Positions 1-6,428 are shown, counted from the first letter of the stretch. The stretch is DNA of 6,709 nucleotides from Opitutia bacterium (GCA_018663485.1 JABJQI010000011.1:1-6709), one strand, 5' to 3'. Made by a program: numbers and translations. Notes: generated from the sequence alone by a model not told the origin.

Positions 1-89
1 AGCTGCCAGTATGGGGTGTGCAATTTCACCCCGAATCGCTTGCGACGCAAGAGGGCATGAAGATGCTCGAAAATTTCCTAAACTTGTAG
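1..89 (+). CDS. C-terminal end of a class I glutamine amidotransferase (anthranilate/aminodeoxychorismate synthase component II type), partial
   Basis: The reading frame beginning at base 3 runs open to a TAG at 87-89 and gives 28 residues that include GVQFHPES, followed by a Gly-x-x-x-Leu-Glu-Asn-Phe-Leu ending. HPE carries the His and Glu of the Cys-His-Glu catalytic triad of class I amidotransferases. The spacing from HPES to the final NFL is that of TrpG/PabA proteins, whereas CarA and GuaA differ around this motif. The family member would release ammonia from glutamine for a chorismate-using partner (tryptophan or folate synthesis). The catalytic Cys and the rest of the protein lie left of the window, so TrpG and PabA cannot be told apart. 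The stop is 62 bases before nrdR on the same strand, so joint transcription is possible. Confidence 0.82.
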   Translation, partial: LPVWGVQFHPESLATQEGMKMLENFLNL

Positions 90-151
90 GAGCGTGATCT
101 ATTATTTACTAGTTTCTGTCTGCTAAATTCTGACATCTGTCTTCTTAAAAT

Positions 152-622
152 ATGCGTTGCCCAAAATGTGCCTCGATTGAGACGAAAGTGCTCGATACTC
201 GAACTGGTAAAAACGAAACCTCGATTCGTCGTCGCCGCGAGTGCCTCGATTGTGGCTATCGCTTTACCACAATTGAAGAAGTCCTGCACGCCGACCTGCA
301 AGTAGTTAAGCGTGATGGTCGACGCGAAGATTTCGACCGTGCTAAATTACTTGGGGGCTTGAAGAAAGCCGTGCAGAAGCGGCCGATTGATGTTATGCAA
401 ATCGAAATGCTTATCGCGGACGTGCTTGCTTCGCTCGAAAAGGAATACGACCACGAGATTCCATCCCAAGCGATCGGTGAGTGTGTGATGCAGCGGCTGA
501 AGCATCTCGATCAGATTGCCTATGTGCGCTACGCCTCCGTGTATAAGGATTTTCGCGACCTCACCGAGCTCGCGCAGGAAATTCTCGACCTCAAGCAATC
601 GACCGAGCATGGCAAAAAGTGA
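152..622 (+). CDS. nrdR: NrdR, transcriptional repressor of ribonucleotide reductase genes
   Basis: A 156-residue protein of normal family length. Residues 1-40 form the zinc ribbon with C3, C6, C31 and C34, and the basic run RRRREC leads into the hallmark CGYRFTT. Residues about 49-139 form the ATP-cone domain (VVKRDGRRE at 51-59, then the helical part with YVRYASVY near 124). In this family NrdR senses ATP/dATP through the cone and binds paired NrdR boxes upstream of nrd operons to repress them. The ATG at 152 gives the invariant MRCPxC start, so the start is secure even though no Shine-Dalgarno sequence is visible in the AT-rich leader. No nrd gene lies in the window and I see no convincing NrdR box upstream. 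The 3' end overlaps the next gene by 14 nt. Confidence 0.97.
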   Translation: MRCPKCASIETKVLDTRTGKNETSIRRRRECLDCGYRFTTIEEVLHADLQVVKRDGRREDFDRAKLLGGLKKAVQKRPIDVMQIEMLIADVLASLEKEYDHEIPSQAIGECVMQRLKHLDQIAYVRYASVYKDFRDLTELAQEILDLKQSTEHGKK

Positions 623-1085
623 CCCAGTCGAACAACTGCGGACACTCAATGAATTACTCGCTCGGACCGGAGCCTCTGCGCCGGATCGTGCTGAGCATGC
701 TCGCCGTGCACTCGATTTTTTCAGTCAGGAGCAAGACGGCGGCTTGATCGAGGTCTCGCTCGAAGAGTGTGCGAGCCGTCTCGCGCGTCTGCATTTCGGC
801 GCGGAAGCAGAGAGTGCTTTGGCTTTTGCCCACTGGCATGTGCCGACAGTCGAGAATTTCAGCCCTCTGTGGATACGGCAGGCTATTGTTGCCGAGATGA
901 AAAAGCTCGCGGGCCGTCGCGCGGCGCTGCTTCTTGTCACAGGCCTACGCCAAGCCGTGTGCCCTGAAGGCGCTTACTGGACAAAGAAACGGCAACAACA
1001 ATATGACCGTGTCCGCGGCTGGATAGACGGACTCGGCTGCGCCTGGGCTACGCGTGGCTCACAGCTGCAAGTGGTTGTGCTGTAG
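609..1085 (+). CDS. Uncharacterised 158-residue protein overlapping the 3' end of nrdR
   Basis: I do not recognise this protein. The frame is open further upstream (to an ATG at 516), but that part would lie entirely inside nrdR, so the ATG at 609 is the sensible start and gives MAKSDPVEQL and 158 residues. It overlaps the nrdR stop by 14 nt in a different frame, which suggests coupled translation. The protein is Ala/Arg/Leu rich and appears soluble: no signal peptide, no membrane segment and no metal-binding cluster. The first half is probably helical and acidic-basic mixed (residues about 8-65). The second half has a hydrophobic strand-like stretch AALLLVTGLRQAV near 110-122 followed by a charged segment WTKKRQQQYDRVR and a short beta-like ending QLQVVVL. 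The lack of premature stops and the tight junction support a real gene. Its context, between a nucleotide-pool regulator and a nucleotide hydrolase, suggests no definite function. Confidence 0.75.
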   Translation: MAKSDPVEQLRTLNELLARTGASAPDRAEHARRALDFFSQEQDGGLIEVSLEECASRLARLHFGAEAESALAFAHWHVPTVENFSPLWIRQAIVAEMKKLAGRRAALLLVTGLRQAVCPEGAYWTKKRQQQYDRVRGWIDGLGCAWATRGSQLQVVVL

Positions 1086-1140
1086 GACTGAATGCCCTTC
1101 GGACTCGTTTTGCGTCGAAACTCTACTTACTGTTTTTATC

Positions 1141-1479
1141 ATGAGCACATTATTCGAAAAAATCATTGCCCGCGAAATTCCTGCTCAGATCGAATACGAA
1201 GATGCTCAATGCATTGTTATCCATGACATCGATCCGCAGGCGCCGACTCATTTCCTAGTGATTCCCAAGCAGGTCATTCCCCGTGTCGCCGATGCGCAGC
1301 CTGAAGACGCCGCGCTGATGGGGCATCTTTTATTGACCGCCGCCTCAGTAGCGAAGTCGCTCAAGCTCCAAGGCGGCTTTCGCGTCGTGGTCAACAACGG
1401 GGTAGACGGTGGCGAGACGGTGCCGCACATGCACGTGCATGTGCTAGGTGGTCGCGCGATGGTGTGGCCTCCCGGGTGA
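1141..1479 (+). CDS. HIT family (HINT-type) purine nucleotide phosphoramidase-like protein
   Basis: A 112-residue protein, the usual length of bacterial HINT proteins. The histidine triad is HMHVHVLGGR at residues 96-105, with H96, H98 and H100; H98 is the expected nucleophile. It is preceded by NNGVDGGETVP, the typical nucleotide-contacting loop (usually NNGxxxGQTV, here with Glu at position 92 instead of Gln), and it ends in the family's WPPG tail. Other family landmarks are LFEKIIAREIPA at the N-terminus and THFLVIPK at 36-43. HINT proteins hydrolyse AMP-N-linked substrates such as adenosine phosphoramidates in the cytoplasm; the physiological substrate in bacteria is often unclear. The ATG at 1141 gives the standard N-terminus, whereas an upstream in-frame ATG at 1054 falls inside the preceding gene. 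There is no visible Shine-Dalgarno sequence, only a T-rich leader. The gap to the previous gene is 55 nt. Confidence 0.95.
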   Translation: MSTLFEKIIAREIPAQIEYEDAQCIVIHDIDPQAPTHFLVIPKQVIPRVADAQPEDAALMGHLLLTAASVAKSLKLQGGFRVVVNNGVDGGETVPHMHVHVLGGRAMVWPPG

Positions 1480-1483
1480 TGCT

Positions 1484-1515
1484 GTCCAATTAATAGATTT
1501 TCCCAGTAGTTGGAC
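1484..1515 (+). terminator. Hairpin just after the HIT gene, possible terminator without T-tract
   Basis: GTCCAA (1484-1489) and TTGGAC (1510-1515) are perfect inverted arms. The stem can extend inward by three more pairs (one of them G-T) to nine, leaving a loop of about 14 bases. It starts 5 bases after the HIT stop. No run of T follows on the + strand, so it is not a classical intrinsic terminator. It could be an mRNA 3' stabiliser or chance pairing. Confidence 0.3.
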
Positions 1516-1557
1516 GAGTCTCAGCTCAAGTCAGTCGGCAGTTTCTGGATCGCGGGA

Positions 1558-1586
1558 TTGAAAATAACGGCCTCAAGCATTAGATT
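1558..1586 (+). promoter_or_regulatory. Candidate sigma70-type promoter for the flavin reductase/M20/P-loop operon
   Basis: TTGAAA at 1558-1563 matches five of six bases of the -35 consensus. TAGATT at 1581-1586 matches four of six of the -10 consensus, and the spacing is exactly 17 bases. Transcription would begin near 1593, about 34 bases before the ATG at 1627. It lies in the only sizeable gap (1480-1623) before the operon. The -10 is weak, so this is a prediction from pattern alone. Confidence 0.42.
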
Positions 1587-1626
1587 AACTCAAATAGCAA
1601 TCTGATAGAAAGGAAGGCTTGTAGTG

Positions 1627-2232
1627 ATGAGTAATGCCGATGACTGGGTAACGCTAAATTTGACTGACGACTCGATTTGGGAGCGCACGTATTTTGTGCA
1701 CCCCTTAGTTATTATTGGTACAGTAGAGACCAACGGCGCAGCCGATTTCGCCCCGAAACACATGGCCACTCCGATTGGTTACGGCAACTGGTTTTGCTTT
1801 GTTTGCACCCCGCGGCATCGCACATTTCAAAATGTTCTGCGCGATAAATGCTTTACTGTCAGCTACCCGCCGCCCGATCAAGTGTTGATGGCATCGATCG
1901 CAGCTTCGTCTCGCAACGATTGCTGTGAGAAGCCTAATTTGTCGGCGATTCCAAGTCGAGCGGCCCAATTTGTTAAGGGTGCAGTGGTGGATAATTGCCC
2001 GCTTTATTTGGAGTGCGAACTCGATCGGATGGTGGACGGGTTTGACCAGTATTCGCTGATTATCGGTCGCATCGTCGCCGCGCAGGCAAAGCCAGGCGTT
2101 TTACGTGATACGGATCGCGATGATGGGGACATGATCGAGGAGCATCCTCTGCTGGCTTATCTCGCCCCAGGGAGATTCGCTACCATCAGTCATACTCAGG
2201 GCTTTCCCTTTCCCAAAGGATTCCAACGATGA
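1627..2232 (+). CDS. Flavin reductase-like FMN-binding protein (DIM6/NTAB family)
   Basis: A 201-residue protein that looks like the flavin-reductase-like split-barrel family (COG1853). The N-terminal half has a hydrophobic strand HPLVIIGTVE (25-34), then NGAADFAPKHMATPIG (36-51), the region that in this family lines the flavin site, followed by NWFCFVCTPRHRTFQN (54-69) and CFTVSYPPP. Members bind FMN and either reduce free flavin with NAD(P)H or work as flavoproteins of unknown reaction; the sequence does not decide which. It contains seven cysteines (57, 60, 75, 99, 100, 124, 130), rather many for a protein this size. The start is either GTG 1624 or ATG 1627; AGGAAGG at 1611-1617 is 9 bases from the ATG, so ATG is preferred. 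The stop TGA at 2230-2232 overlaps the next ATG (ATGA), a sign of translational coupling. No signal peptide is seen. Confidence 0.85.
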   Translation: MSNADDWVTLNLTDDSIWERTYFVHPLVIIGTVETNGAADFAPKHMATPIGYGNWFCFVCTPRHRTFQNVLRDKCFTVSYPPPDQVLMASIAASSRNDCCEKPNLSAIPSRAAQFVKGAVVDNCPLYLECELDRMVDGFDQYSLIIGRIVAAQAKPGVLRDTDRDDGDMIEEHPLLAYLAPGRFATISHTQGFPFPKGFQR

Positions 2233-3431
2233 CCGATTTGGCCCAGCGTGTTCGAGCTCAGGTCGCCGAATCGGCAAATCAGCAACTCGAATTTCTTACC
2301 CGCCTAGTTGAGCTAGAAACTCCGACTGAAGATCCGCTGCGCACGCGGCAGGGGTTGGAGATGTTAGCCCGCGAGTTAGATGCCTTGGGCTATCGTTATC
2401 GAATTGTGCGAGGTAAGCAGAGTGGCGGGCAGCTCCTCGCAGTTCCCCGAGCGCGCGAGTCGGAGCAGCGTATACAGTTGCTCATTGGCCATATTGATAC
2501 GGTTTGGCCCGTCGCCACGATTGAAGCGATCCCAGTCTTGATCGAACACGGACTGATGAAAGGTCCCGGCGTGTTCGATATGAAAGCGGGCCTCTGCAAT
2601 ACACTTTTTGCCTTGCGGGCTTTGCAGGCAATGAAGCTGCGGCCTTCGTTTTTACCACTGCTGTTTGTCAACACCGACGAAGAGATCGGAAGTCCAGAGT
2701 CCTTGTCCTGCCTTAGGCGACTGGCTCGAGTCGCTGATAGAGCCTACGTGATGGAGCCTGCATTGGGAATTGCGGGCAAGCTCAAAACGGCTCGTAAAGG
2801 TGTCGGTCATTATGACATCGTAGCGCATGGTATTGGCGCTCACGCTGGCCTAGATCCAGAGAGCGGGGCAAGTGCTATTCTTGAACTCGCGCATGTTGTG
2901 CAGAGTCTGTTTGCCCTCAATGATCGTGCTCAAGGCGTGACGGTCAATGTGGGGAAGATCGACGGCGGTCTTGGGGCAAATACAGTCGCGGCCTTCAGCT
3001 CTTGCGAAGTGGATGTACGTGTGCCAACCACTGCACATGCTGTCGCGGTCGATACAGCTATTTATCAGCTCAAGTCGCTGACGTCTGGGGTAAACTTGGA
3101 AATTAAAGGCGGACTACGCCGACCACCGCTGATGCCTAGCTCGGCCTCAATGGCGCTATATCGCCATGCCCAAGACATCGCAGCAGCGCTCGGGTTCGAG
3201 CTCGGTGAGGGTATGGCAGGTGGTGGCAGCGACGGCAATAATATCAGCCAGTTCACGCCCACGCTGGACGGCCTAGGTGCGGTCGGCGATGGTGCGCACA
3301 CGCGCCATGAGTTTATTTTTGTCGATCAACTGTTCGACCGAACCGCTCTGCTGGCTCTGCTCATCATGGCACCTAGCCCAATCCATTTAAAGGAGGACAT
3401 AGTATGCAAAATATCGTGCGCGCATCGCTAG
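2229..3431 (+). CDS. M20 family zinc metallohydrolase (carboxypeptidase G2/ArgE/DapE-like)
   Basis: A complete 400-residue M20 enzyme. The expected co-catalytic metal ligands are H88 (GHID), D118 (GVFDMKAG), E152 (TDEEIGS), E176 (VMEPAL) and H357 (GAHTRHE). D90 and E151 are the expected catalytic acids. The inserted dimerisation domain spans about 190-300 and carries GAHAG (H205). N251 and R264, 13 residues apart, match the substrate-carboxylate pair of carboxypeptidase G2 and DapE. Such enzymes hydrolyse peptide or N-acyl amide bonds next to a free carboxylate. The substrate is not deducible, although the motifs resemble glutamate carboxypeptidases most. Unlike secreted carboxypeptidase G2 it has no signal peptide, so it is probably cytoplasmic. 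It begins inside the stop of the flavoprotein gene. Its last nine codons overlap the next gene by 28 nt, and residues after about 380 (LLIM) look non-homologous, being encoded by the next gene's leader. Confidence 0.93.
   Translation: MTDLAQRVRAQVAESANQQLEFLTRLVELETPTEDPLRTRQGLEMLARELDALGYRYRIVRGKQSGGQLLAVPRARESEQRIQLLIGHIDTVWPVATIEAIPVLIEHGLMKGPGVFDMKAGLCNTLFALRALQAMKLRPSFLPLLFVNTDEEIGSPESLSCLRRLARVADRAYVMEPALGIAGKLKTARKGVGHYDIVAHGIGAHAGLDPESGASAILELAHVVQSLFALNDRAQGVTVNVGKIDGGLGANTVAAFSSCEVDVRVPTTAHAVAVDTAIYQLKSLTSGVNLEIKGGLRRPPLMPSSASMALYRHAQDIAAALGFELGEGMAGGGSDGNNISQFTPTLDGLGAVGDGAHTRHEFIFVDQLFDRTALLALLIMAPSPIHLKEDIVCKISCAHR
3391..3396 (+). promoter_or_regulatory. Strong ribosome binding site for the P-loop gene
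   Basis: AGGAGG, preceded by two As, sits 7 bases before the ATG at 3404 and lies inside the end of the M20 reading frame. It is the strongest ribosome binding site in the window and fixes the start of the third operon gene. It suggests that this product is made in good amount rather than only by read-through from the M20 gene. Confidence 0.85.
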
Positions 3432-4399
3432 GAAGAATCGCAAAATTTGGCGAATTCGAAATCAATCCTGTGGATCGAGAACATTGGCAGCATGCCGATT
3501 ACGCGGTGGCCGAGGTCACCGACTCGCCGGGGCCGAATAGTTGGGTCGAGGTTCGCAGTGGCCGTATGATTCAAGTCATTCAAGGCGACCGCATTTTGGG
3601 GGCATTTGGCAATCGTTATGCGACGCTTGAGCTAACTGGCAGTTGGCGAAGCATTGGGCAGGATCTGAACTTCCAGCTGTTGACCGGGGCGGGCATCTTT
3701 GGCCAAGTCACCAGTATTTCTGCGTATGCCGCATACCCGATCAAGCTGAAGTATCTCGGCCACGTCGTTAAGCACGGTCACACCTGCAATATGGGTGATT
3801 ATGCGGTGCTCGATAAGAGCAAAGACTTTGCGCTTCCCGTACTATTGATCGTGGGTAGTTCAATGTCGGCTGGTAAAACCAACTCGGCCCGCATTCTGAT
3901 TCGTCGTCTGAAGAAAATGGGTAAACGCGTCCTCGCCGCCAAGCTCACTGGGGCCGGTCGTTATCGTGATGTACTGACGATGAAGGACTCCGGCGCGGAT
4001 GTGATCTACGACTTTACCGACGGCGGGTTGCCGTCAACCGTTTGCAGTAAAGAAAAATATACTAAAGTGATGCACCGGCTCATGTCCAACATGGCCGAGG
4101 AGGACGTCGACATTGCGGTGATCGAAGCCGGGGCGTCTCCGTTGGAGCCCTACAACGGCGAGACCGCCATCGAACTGCTGCGCCCGCATATTAAGTTTAC
4201 GGTGCTGTGCGCCTCCGATCCCTACGCTGCCTACGGATTTATCCAAGCTGGCGACCTTAGGCCAGATCTGATCAGTGGCATCACTTGCAACACCACTGCT
4301 GGGCAAGAGCTGGTCAAACAGCTGACTGGTGCTACGCCGATCCGTTTGGACGATCCAGATTCGATCCAGCGAGTCGATGCATTGTTGAGCCGGATTTAA
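3404..4399 (+). CDS. Two-domain P-loop (SIMIBI/BioD-like) protein, distantly DUF1611-like
   Basis: A 331-residue protein of unknown function. Residues 1 to about 140 form an N-terminal domain without a motif I recognise; it includes LLTGAGIFGQVTS and the His/Cys-bearing KHGHTCNMGDY (123-133). From about 145 there is a nucleotide-binding domain: strand ALPVLLIV, then the loop GSSMSAGKT at 151-159, with five residues between the two glycines as in dethiobiotin synthetase (GTDTxVGKT) rather than the four of classic Walker A. Next come KLTGAGRYRD (180-189), an acidic DFTDGG (203-208), a second strand VDIAVIEAGASPLEPY (235-250) and FTVLCASDPYAAYG (265-278). The order and motifs recall the DUF1611 C-terminal domain, whose member DgcN has been reported as a D-glutamate N-acetyltransferase; the match is distant and from memory. 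It probably binds ATP or another nucleotide-like cofactor. It is the last gene of the operon and overlaps the M20 gene. Confidence 0.85.
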   Translation: MQNIVRASLGRIAKFGEFEINPVDREHWQHADYAVAEVTDSPGPNSWVEVRSGRMIQVIQGDRILGAFGNRYATLELTGSWRSIGQDLNFQLLTGAGIFGQVTSISAYAAYPIKLKYLGHVVKHGHTCNMGDYAVLDKSKDFALPVLLIVGSSMSAGKTNSARILIRRLKKMGKRVLAAKLTGAGRYRDVLTMKDSGADVIYDFTDGGLPSTVCSKEKYTKVMHRLMSNMAEEDVDIAVIEAGASPLEPYNGETAIELLRPHIKFTVLCASDPYAAYGFIQAGDLRPDLISGITCNTTAGQELVKQLTGATPIRLDDPDSIQRVDALLSRI

Positions 4400-4436
4400 C
4401 TATGCTAAAGTGGGTCTCGCTAAAACAACATCTCTG

Positions 4437-4468
4437 AAGCCCTTCCGAACCGCACTACGGGTGGGCTT
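4437..4468. terminator. Imperfect hairpin between convergent genes, possible terminator
   Basis: AAGCCC (4437-4442) pairs with GGGCTT (4463-4468) and an inner CCG (4445-4447) pairs with CGG (4458-4460). One mismatch and one G-T pair lie between them, and the loop is about 10 bases. It lies 37 bases after the P-loop gene stop, in the 192-base gap between the two convergent transcription units. The T-rich flank is better on the - strand (TGTTGTTTT when read in that direction) than on the + strand. It is the best terminator candidate in this gap, but it is weak. Confidence 0.35.
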
Positions 4469-4591
4469 GTTGGAGCGATCGCGATGATGTTCCTCGCCCC
4501 CCTGATGACACATGCGCGGCGATGCTTGATTTTTATCTGAATGAAAATGGCTAAACAGTAATTTCGTGCATCAACAGGTCGGTGAGGCTTT

Positions 4592-6025
4592 TCAATCACC
4601 CTGCAGCACATGCAGGTTGGCCATGGAGATGCCGCTGAGCATGGCGCCGATGATGCCGAGGAAGCCTTGGTCGGTACCCGCGAGGTAAAGGTTATCCAAG
4701 TGCGTGCGGCCGTCCTTGAACTTGTGCGGTGCGCCGTAGATTGCGCCGTTAAGGTGGCCGGTGAATTTGCGCACCGTGCGCGGGGTGAACATGTCGCTGG
4801 CGATGCGGGCGGCATCGAGATTGAGGCCGTTCTTTGGTGCGGGTAGAATGCCGAGCGCGACGTTTTGTAATTCCTGATACCAATGCGCTTTTTGGGCGAG
4901 GTAGTCGGCGTCACTAAGGGCGCACCAGTTGTCGTGGTTGGCCATTGCAGTGATACGCAAAAAGCCTTCGTTGAGTTGGCGACCGTGGCCGTATTGATAG
5001 TTGTTGGGGAAGCAAATGACGCCGCTGGTGGGATCGACTAGCTCGTCTTTGACAGCTGCGTAATGGAAGCGTTCGCGGGTGTTGAAAAAGATGATAGTGT
5101 CGTCCCAGCCAAAGTCGGTGGGTTGCTGGTCGAGTGCGGTGATTGTTTCAGTAAAGCTAAGCTGGCCAATATTGTCGCTGCCTGCGTCGGCTGGCTGATC
5201 AGCGCACATGCGGGTGGTTTCGACCACGCCGGCGGTGGATATGATCTTGTCGGCGGTGAGGATGGCGCCGTTGTCGAGCTCGACCGCGCTAGCTTTGTTG
5301 CCGCTGGCATGGATCTGCTTGATGCCGCACTTCATTTTTCGAACACCGCCGAGTGAGCGATATTTGTCCTGTAAGAGTTTAATGATCACGCGCACGCCGT
5401 CGAATGGTCGGGCGAAGCCTTCGAAGAACAGCGAGCGGAACATGATGCAAAATTGCCCGTAGTCCATGTCGTGCTCTTCAGCGCTGCCATAATACATGAC
5501 GGGGCAGAAGATCATATCTTCGAGTAGGGGGTCGCAAATGTGGCGCTGCACCGCGGCGCGGGCGGAGGTGGGAATCGCGCCGAGATTAAAGGCGTCGAGC
5601 GTACGCACTTCTTCGGCCAGAGCACGGAAGCCGTCAATCTGCTTGGGGAAGACGCGGGCGACTTCAGCTTCAAATAGGGCGAAATCGTTGCTGAATTGTA
5701 GATCGCAGCTGGGAAAGGCTATGCGTGAGCCATTTTGCTGGCAGAGGTCGAGGGCATCGTAAGGGATGCGCAGTTGGCGCAGTAGCTTGGTGAGTGGGGT
5801 GCCCTTGGTGCCTTTCGGCACAAAGTTGGTCATCGCGTGCAGGCCGACGTCGTATTTGCGCCCTTCGATACTGTAGAATGAGTTGAGCCCGCCGCTGGCG
5901 TTGTGCTTCTCCAGGATGATGGCGTTCTTGCCTGCCAATGCGAGGCGGATGCCTGCGGCCATACCAGCCATGCCGGCGCCGATGATGACGGTGTCGAAGT
6001 GTTGATTGTCGAGTGAGCTAGACAT
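4592..6025 (-). CDS. FAD-dependent oxidoreductase, phytoene desaturase (CrtI)-like
   Basis: A 477-residue protein. The N-terminal Rossmann FAD motif is DTVIIGAGMAGMAAGIRLALAG with the glycines at 16, 18, 21 and 25, and the ribose-binding acid is E39 in ILEKH. It is followed by ASGGLNSFY (43-51), the second flavin contact of the phytoene desaturase/amine oxidase superfamily. The C-terminus has the matching FAD segment, LYLAGTDQG followed by GAMLSGISMAN. The middle is less conserved and contains the substrate part. CrtI-like enzymes desaturate, isomerise or saturate hydrophobic polyenes and related lipids (carotenoids, retinol). No carotenoid gene lies here, so the substrate is unknown. No transmembrane helix is obvious. 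The gene is intact, and its ATG overlaps the stop of the upstream PIN gene by 8 nt, leaving no room for its own promoter. No good ribosome binding site is visible. Confidence 0.88.
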   Translation of the reverse strand: MSSSLDNQHFDTVIIGAGMAGMAAGIRLALAGKNAIILEKHNASGGLNSFYSIEGRKYDVGLHAMTNFVPKGTKGTPLTKLLRQLRIPYDALDLCQQNGSRIAFPSCDLQFSNDFALFEAEVARVFPKQIDGFRALAEEVRTLDAFNLGAIPTSARAAVQRHICDPLLEDMIFCPVMYYGSAEEHDMDYGQFCIMFRSLFFEGFARPFDGVRVIIKLLQDKYRSLGGVRKMKCGIKQIHASGNKASAVELDNGAILTADKIISTAGVVETTRMCADQPADAGSDNIGQLSFTETITALDQQPTDFGWDDTIIFFNTRERFHYAAVKDELVDPTSGVICFPNNYQYGHGRQLNEGFLRITAMANHDNWCALSDADYLAQKAHWYQELQNVALGILPAPKNGLNLDAARIASDMFTPRTVRKFTGHLNGAIYGAPHKFKDGRTHLDNLYLAGTDQGFLGIIGAMLSGISMANLHVLQGD

Positions 6026-6428
6026 CTTTTAGGTGAAGGGATGCGAATTCGGAAAGGGTGAGAATGCGTGTCTTGCGAAACGGATTGAGTGTGAGTAGGT
6101 CTTCGTCGCCTGTAATGAGAAAATTTGCATGGCAAGCGACAGCAAGATCCAGAAATTTATTATCCTTCGGATCTCGGCAATCATGGATTTTTTCGGATGG
6201 ATTGAACCATTCGGCTCTCGTTGCGATCTGCCTTAGCAGTTCGATCCGAGCTTGTTGCCCGATATAGCGATCAAACTTATCTCGCATGACGACTTCTGTC
6301 AGTTCGCCGAAGGTCTTGTCAGAGAAGGCGTATGGATGACGGCGCAGTATTTCGGCGACGCGTTGCCCTAATGCACTGGATCGACTCAGCGAGTAGCTGA
6401 CGAAGATATTAGTATCTAGCAGGATCAC
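6018..6428 (-). CDS. PIN-domain ribonuclease toxin of a type II toxin-antitoxin pair
   Basis: A 136-residue PIN protein of the type called 'putative toxin component, PIN family' (PIN_3). Landmarks are LLDTNIFVS with D5, GELTEV with E42 and E45, RDPKDNKFLDLAVA (85-98) with D86, D89 and D94, and LITGDEDLL with D108 and D110. These supply the acidic cluster that holds Mg2+ or Mn2+ in PIN nucleases. VapC-type relatives cleave RNA, often tRNA, when not bound by antitoxin; the target here is unknown. The start is GTG (6426-6428), sharing one base with the antitoxin stop (TAGTG), the tight coupling usual in such pairs. The acidic set appears complete, so the toxin is probably functional. Bases 6121-6240 hold 53 G or C in 120, lower than the neighbouring oxidoreductase gene, which may reflect transfer. 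Confidence 0.92.
   Translation of the reverse strand: MILLDTNIFVSYSLSRSSALGQRVAEILRRHPYAFSDKTFGELTEVVMRDKFDRYIGQQARIELLRQIATRAEWFNPSEKIHDCRDPKDNKFLDLAVACHANFLITGDEDLLTLNPFRKTRILTLSEFASLHLKDV

Noticed and set aside
90..151. Promoter or NrdR box in the nrdR leader
   Set aside because: The stretch is AT-rich, but I found no -35/-10 pair with acceptable spacing and no paired NrdR-box-like sequence.
516..608. Upstream extension of the 158-residue gene to the ATG at 516
   Set aside because: It would lie wholly inside nrdR and encode a low-complexity Ser/Arg/Pro stretch; the ATG at 609 gives a compact 14-nt overlap instead.
1054..1140. Upstream extension of the HIT gene to the ATG at 1054
   Set aside because: It overlaps the preceding gene and adds residues not found at the N-terminus of HIT proteins; MSTLFEKII is the family start.
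4575..4603. Inverted repeat GGTGA/TCACC around the oxidoreductase stop codon as a terminator
   Set aside because: Only five pairs with a ten-base loop and no T-tract; too weak to call.
4420..4914. A 164-codon open frame on the - strand covering the convergent gap and the end of the oxidoreductase gene
   Set aside because: Most of it lies out of frame over the FAD enzyme's coding region, and the product is Ser/Ala/Thr/Arg-rich with no family look, as expected for a shadow of a GC-biased gene.
5063..5762. Several + strand open frames opposite the FAD oxidoreductase
   Set aside because: They are antisense to a clearly conserved enzyme and have low-complexity compositions without motifs.
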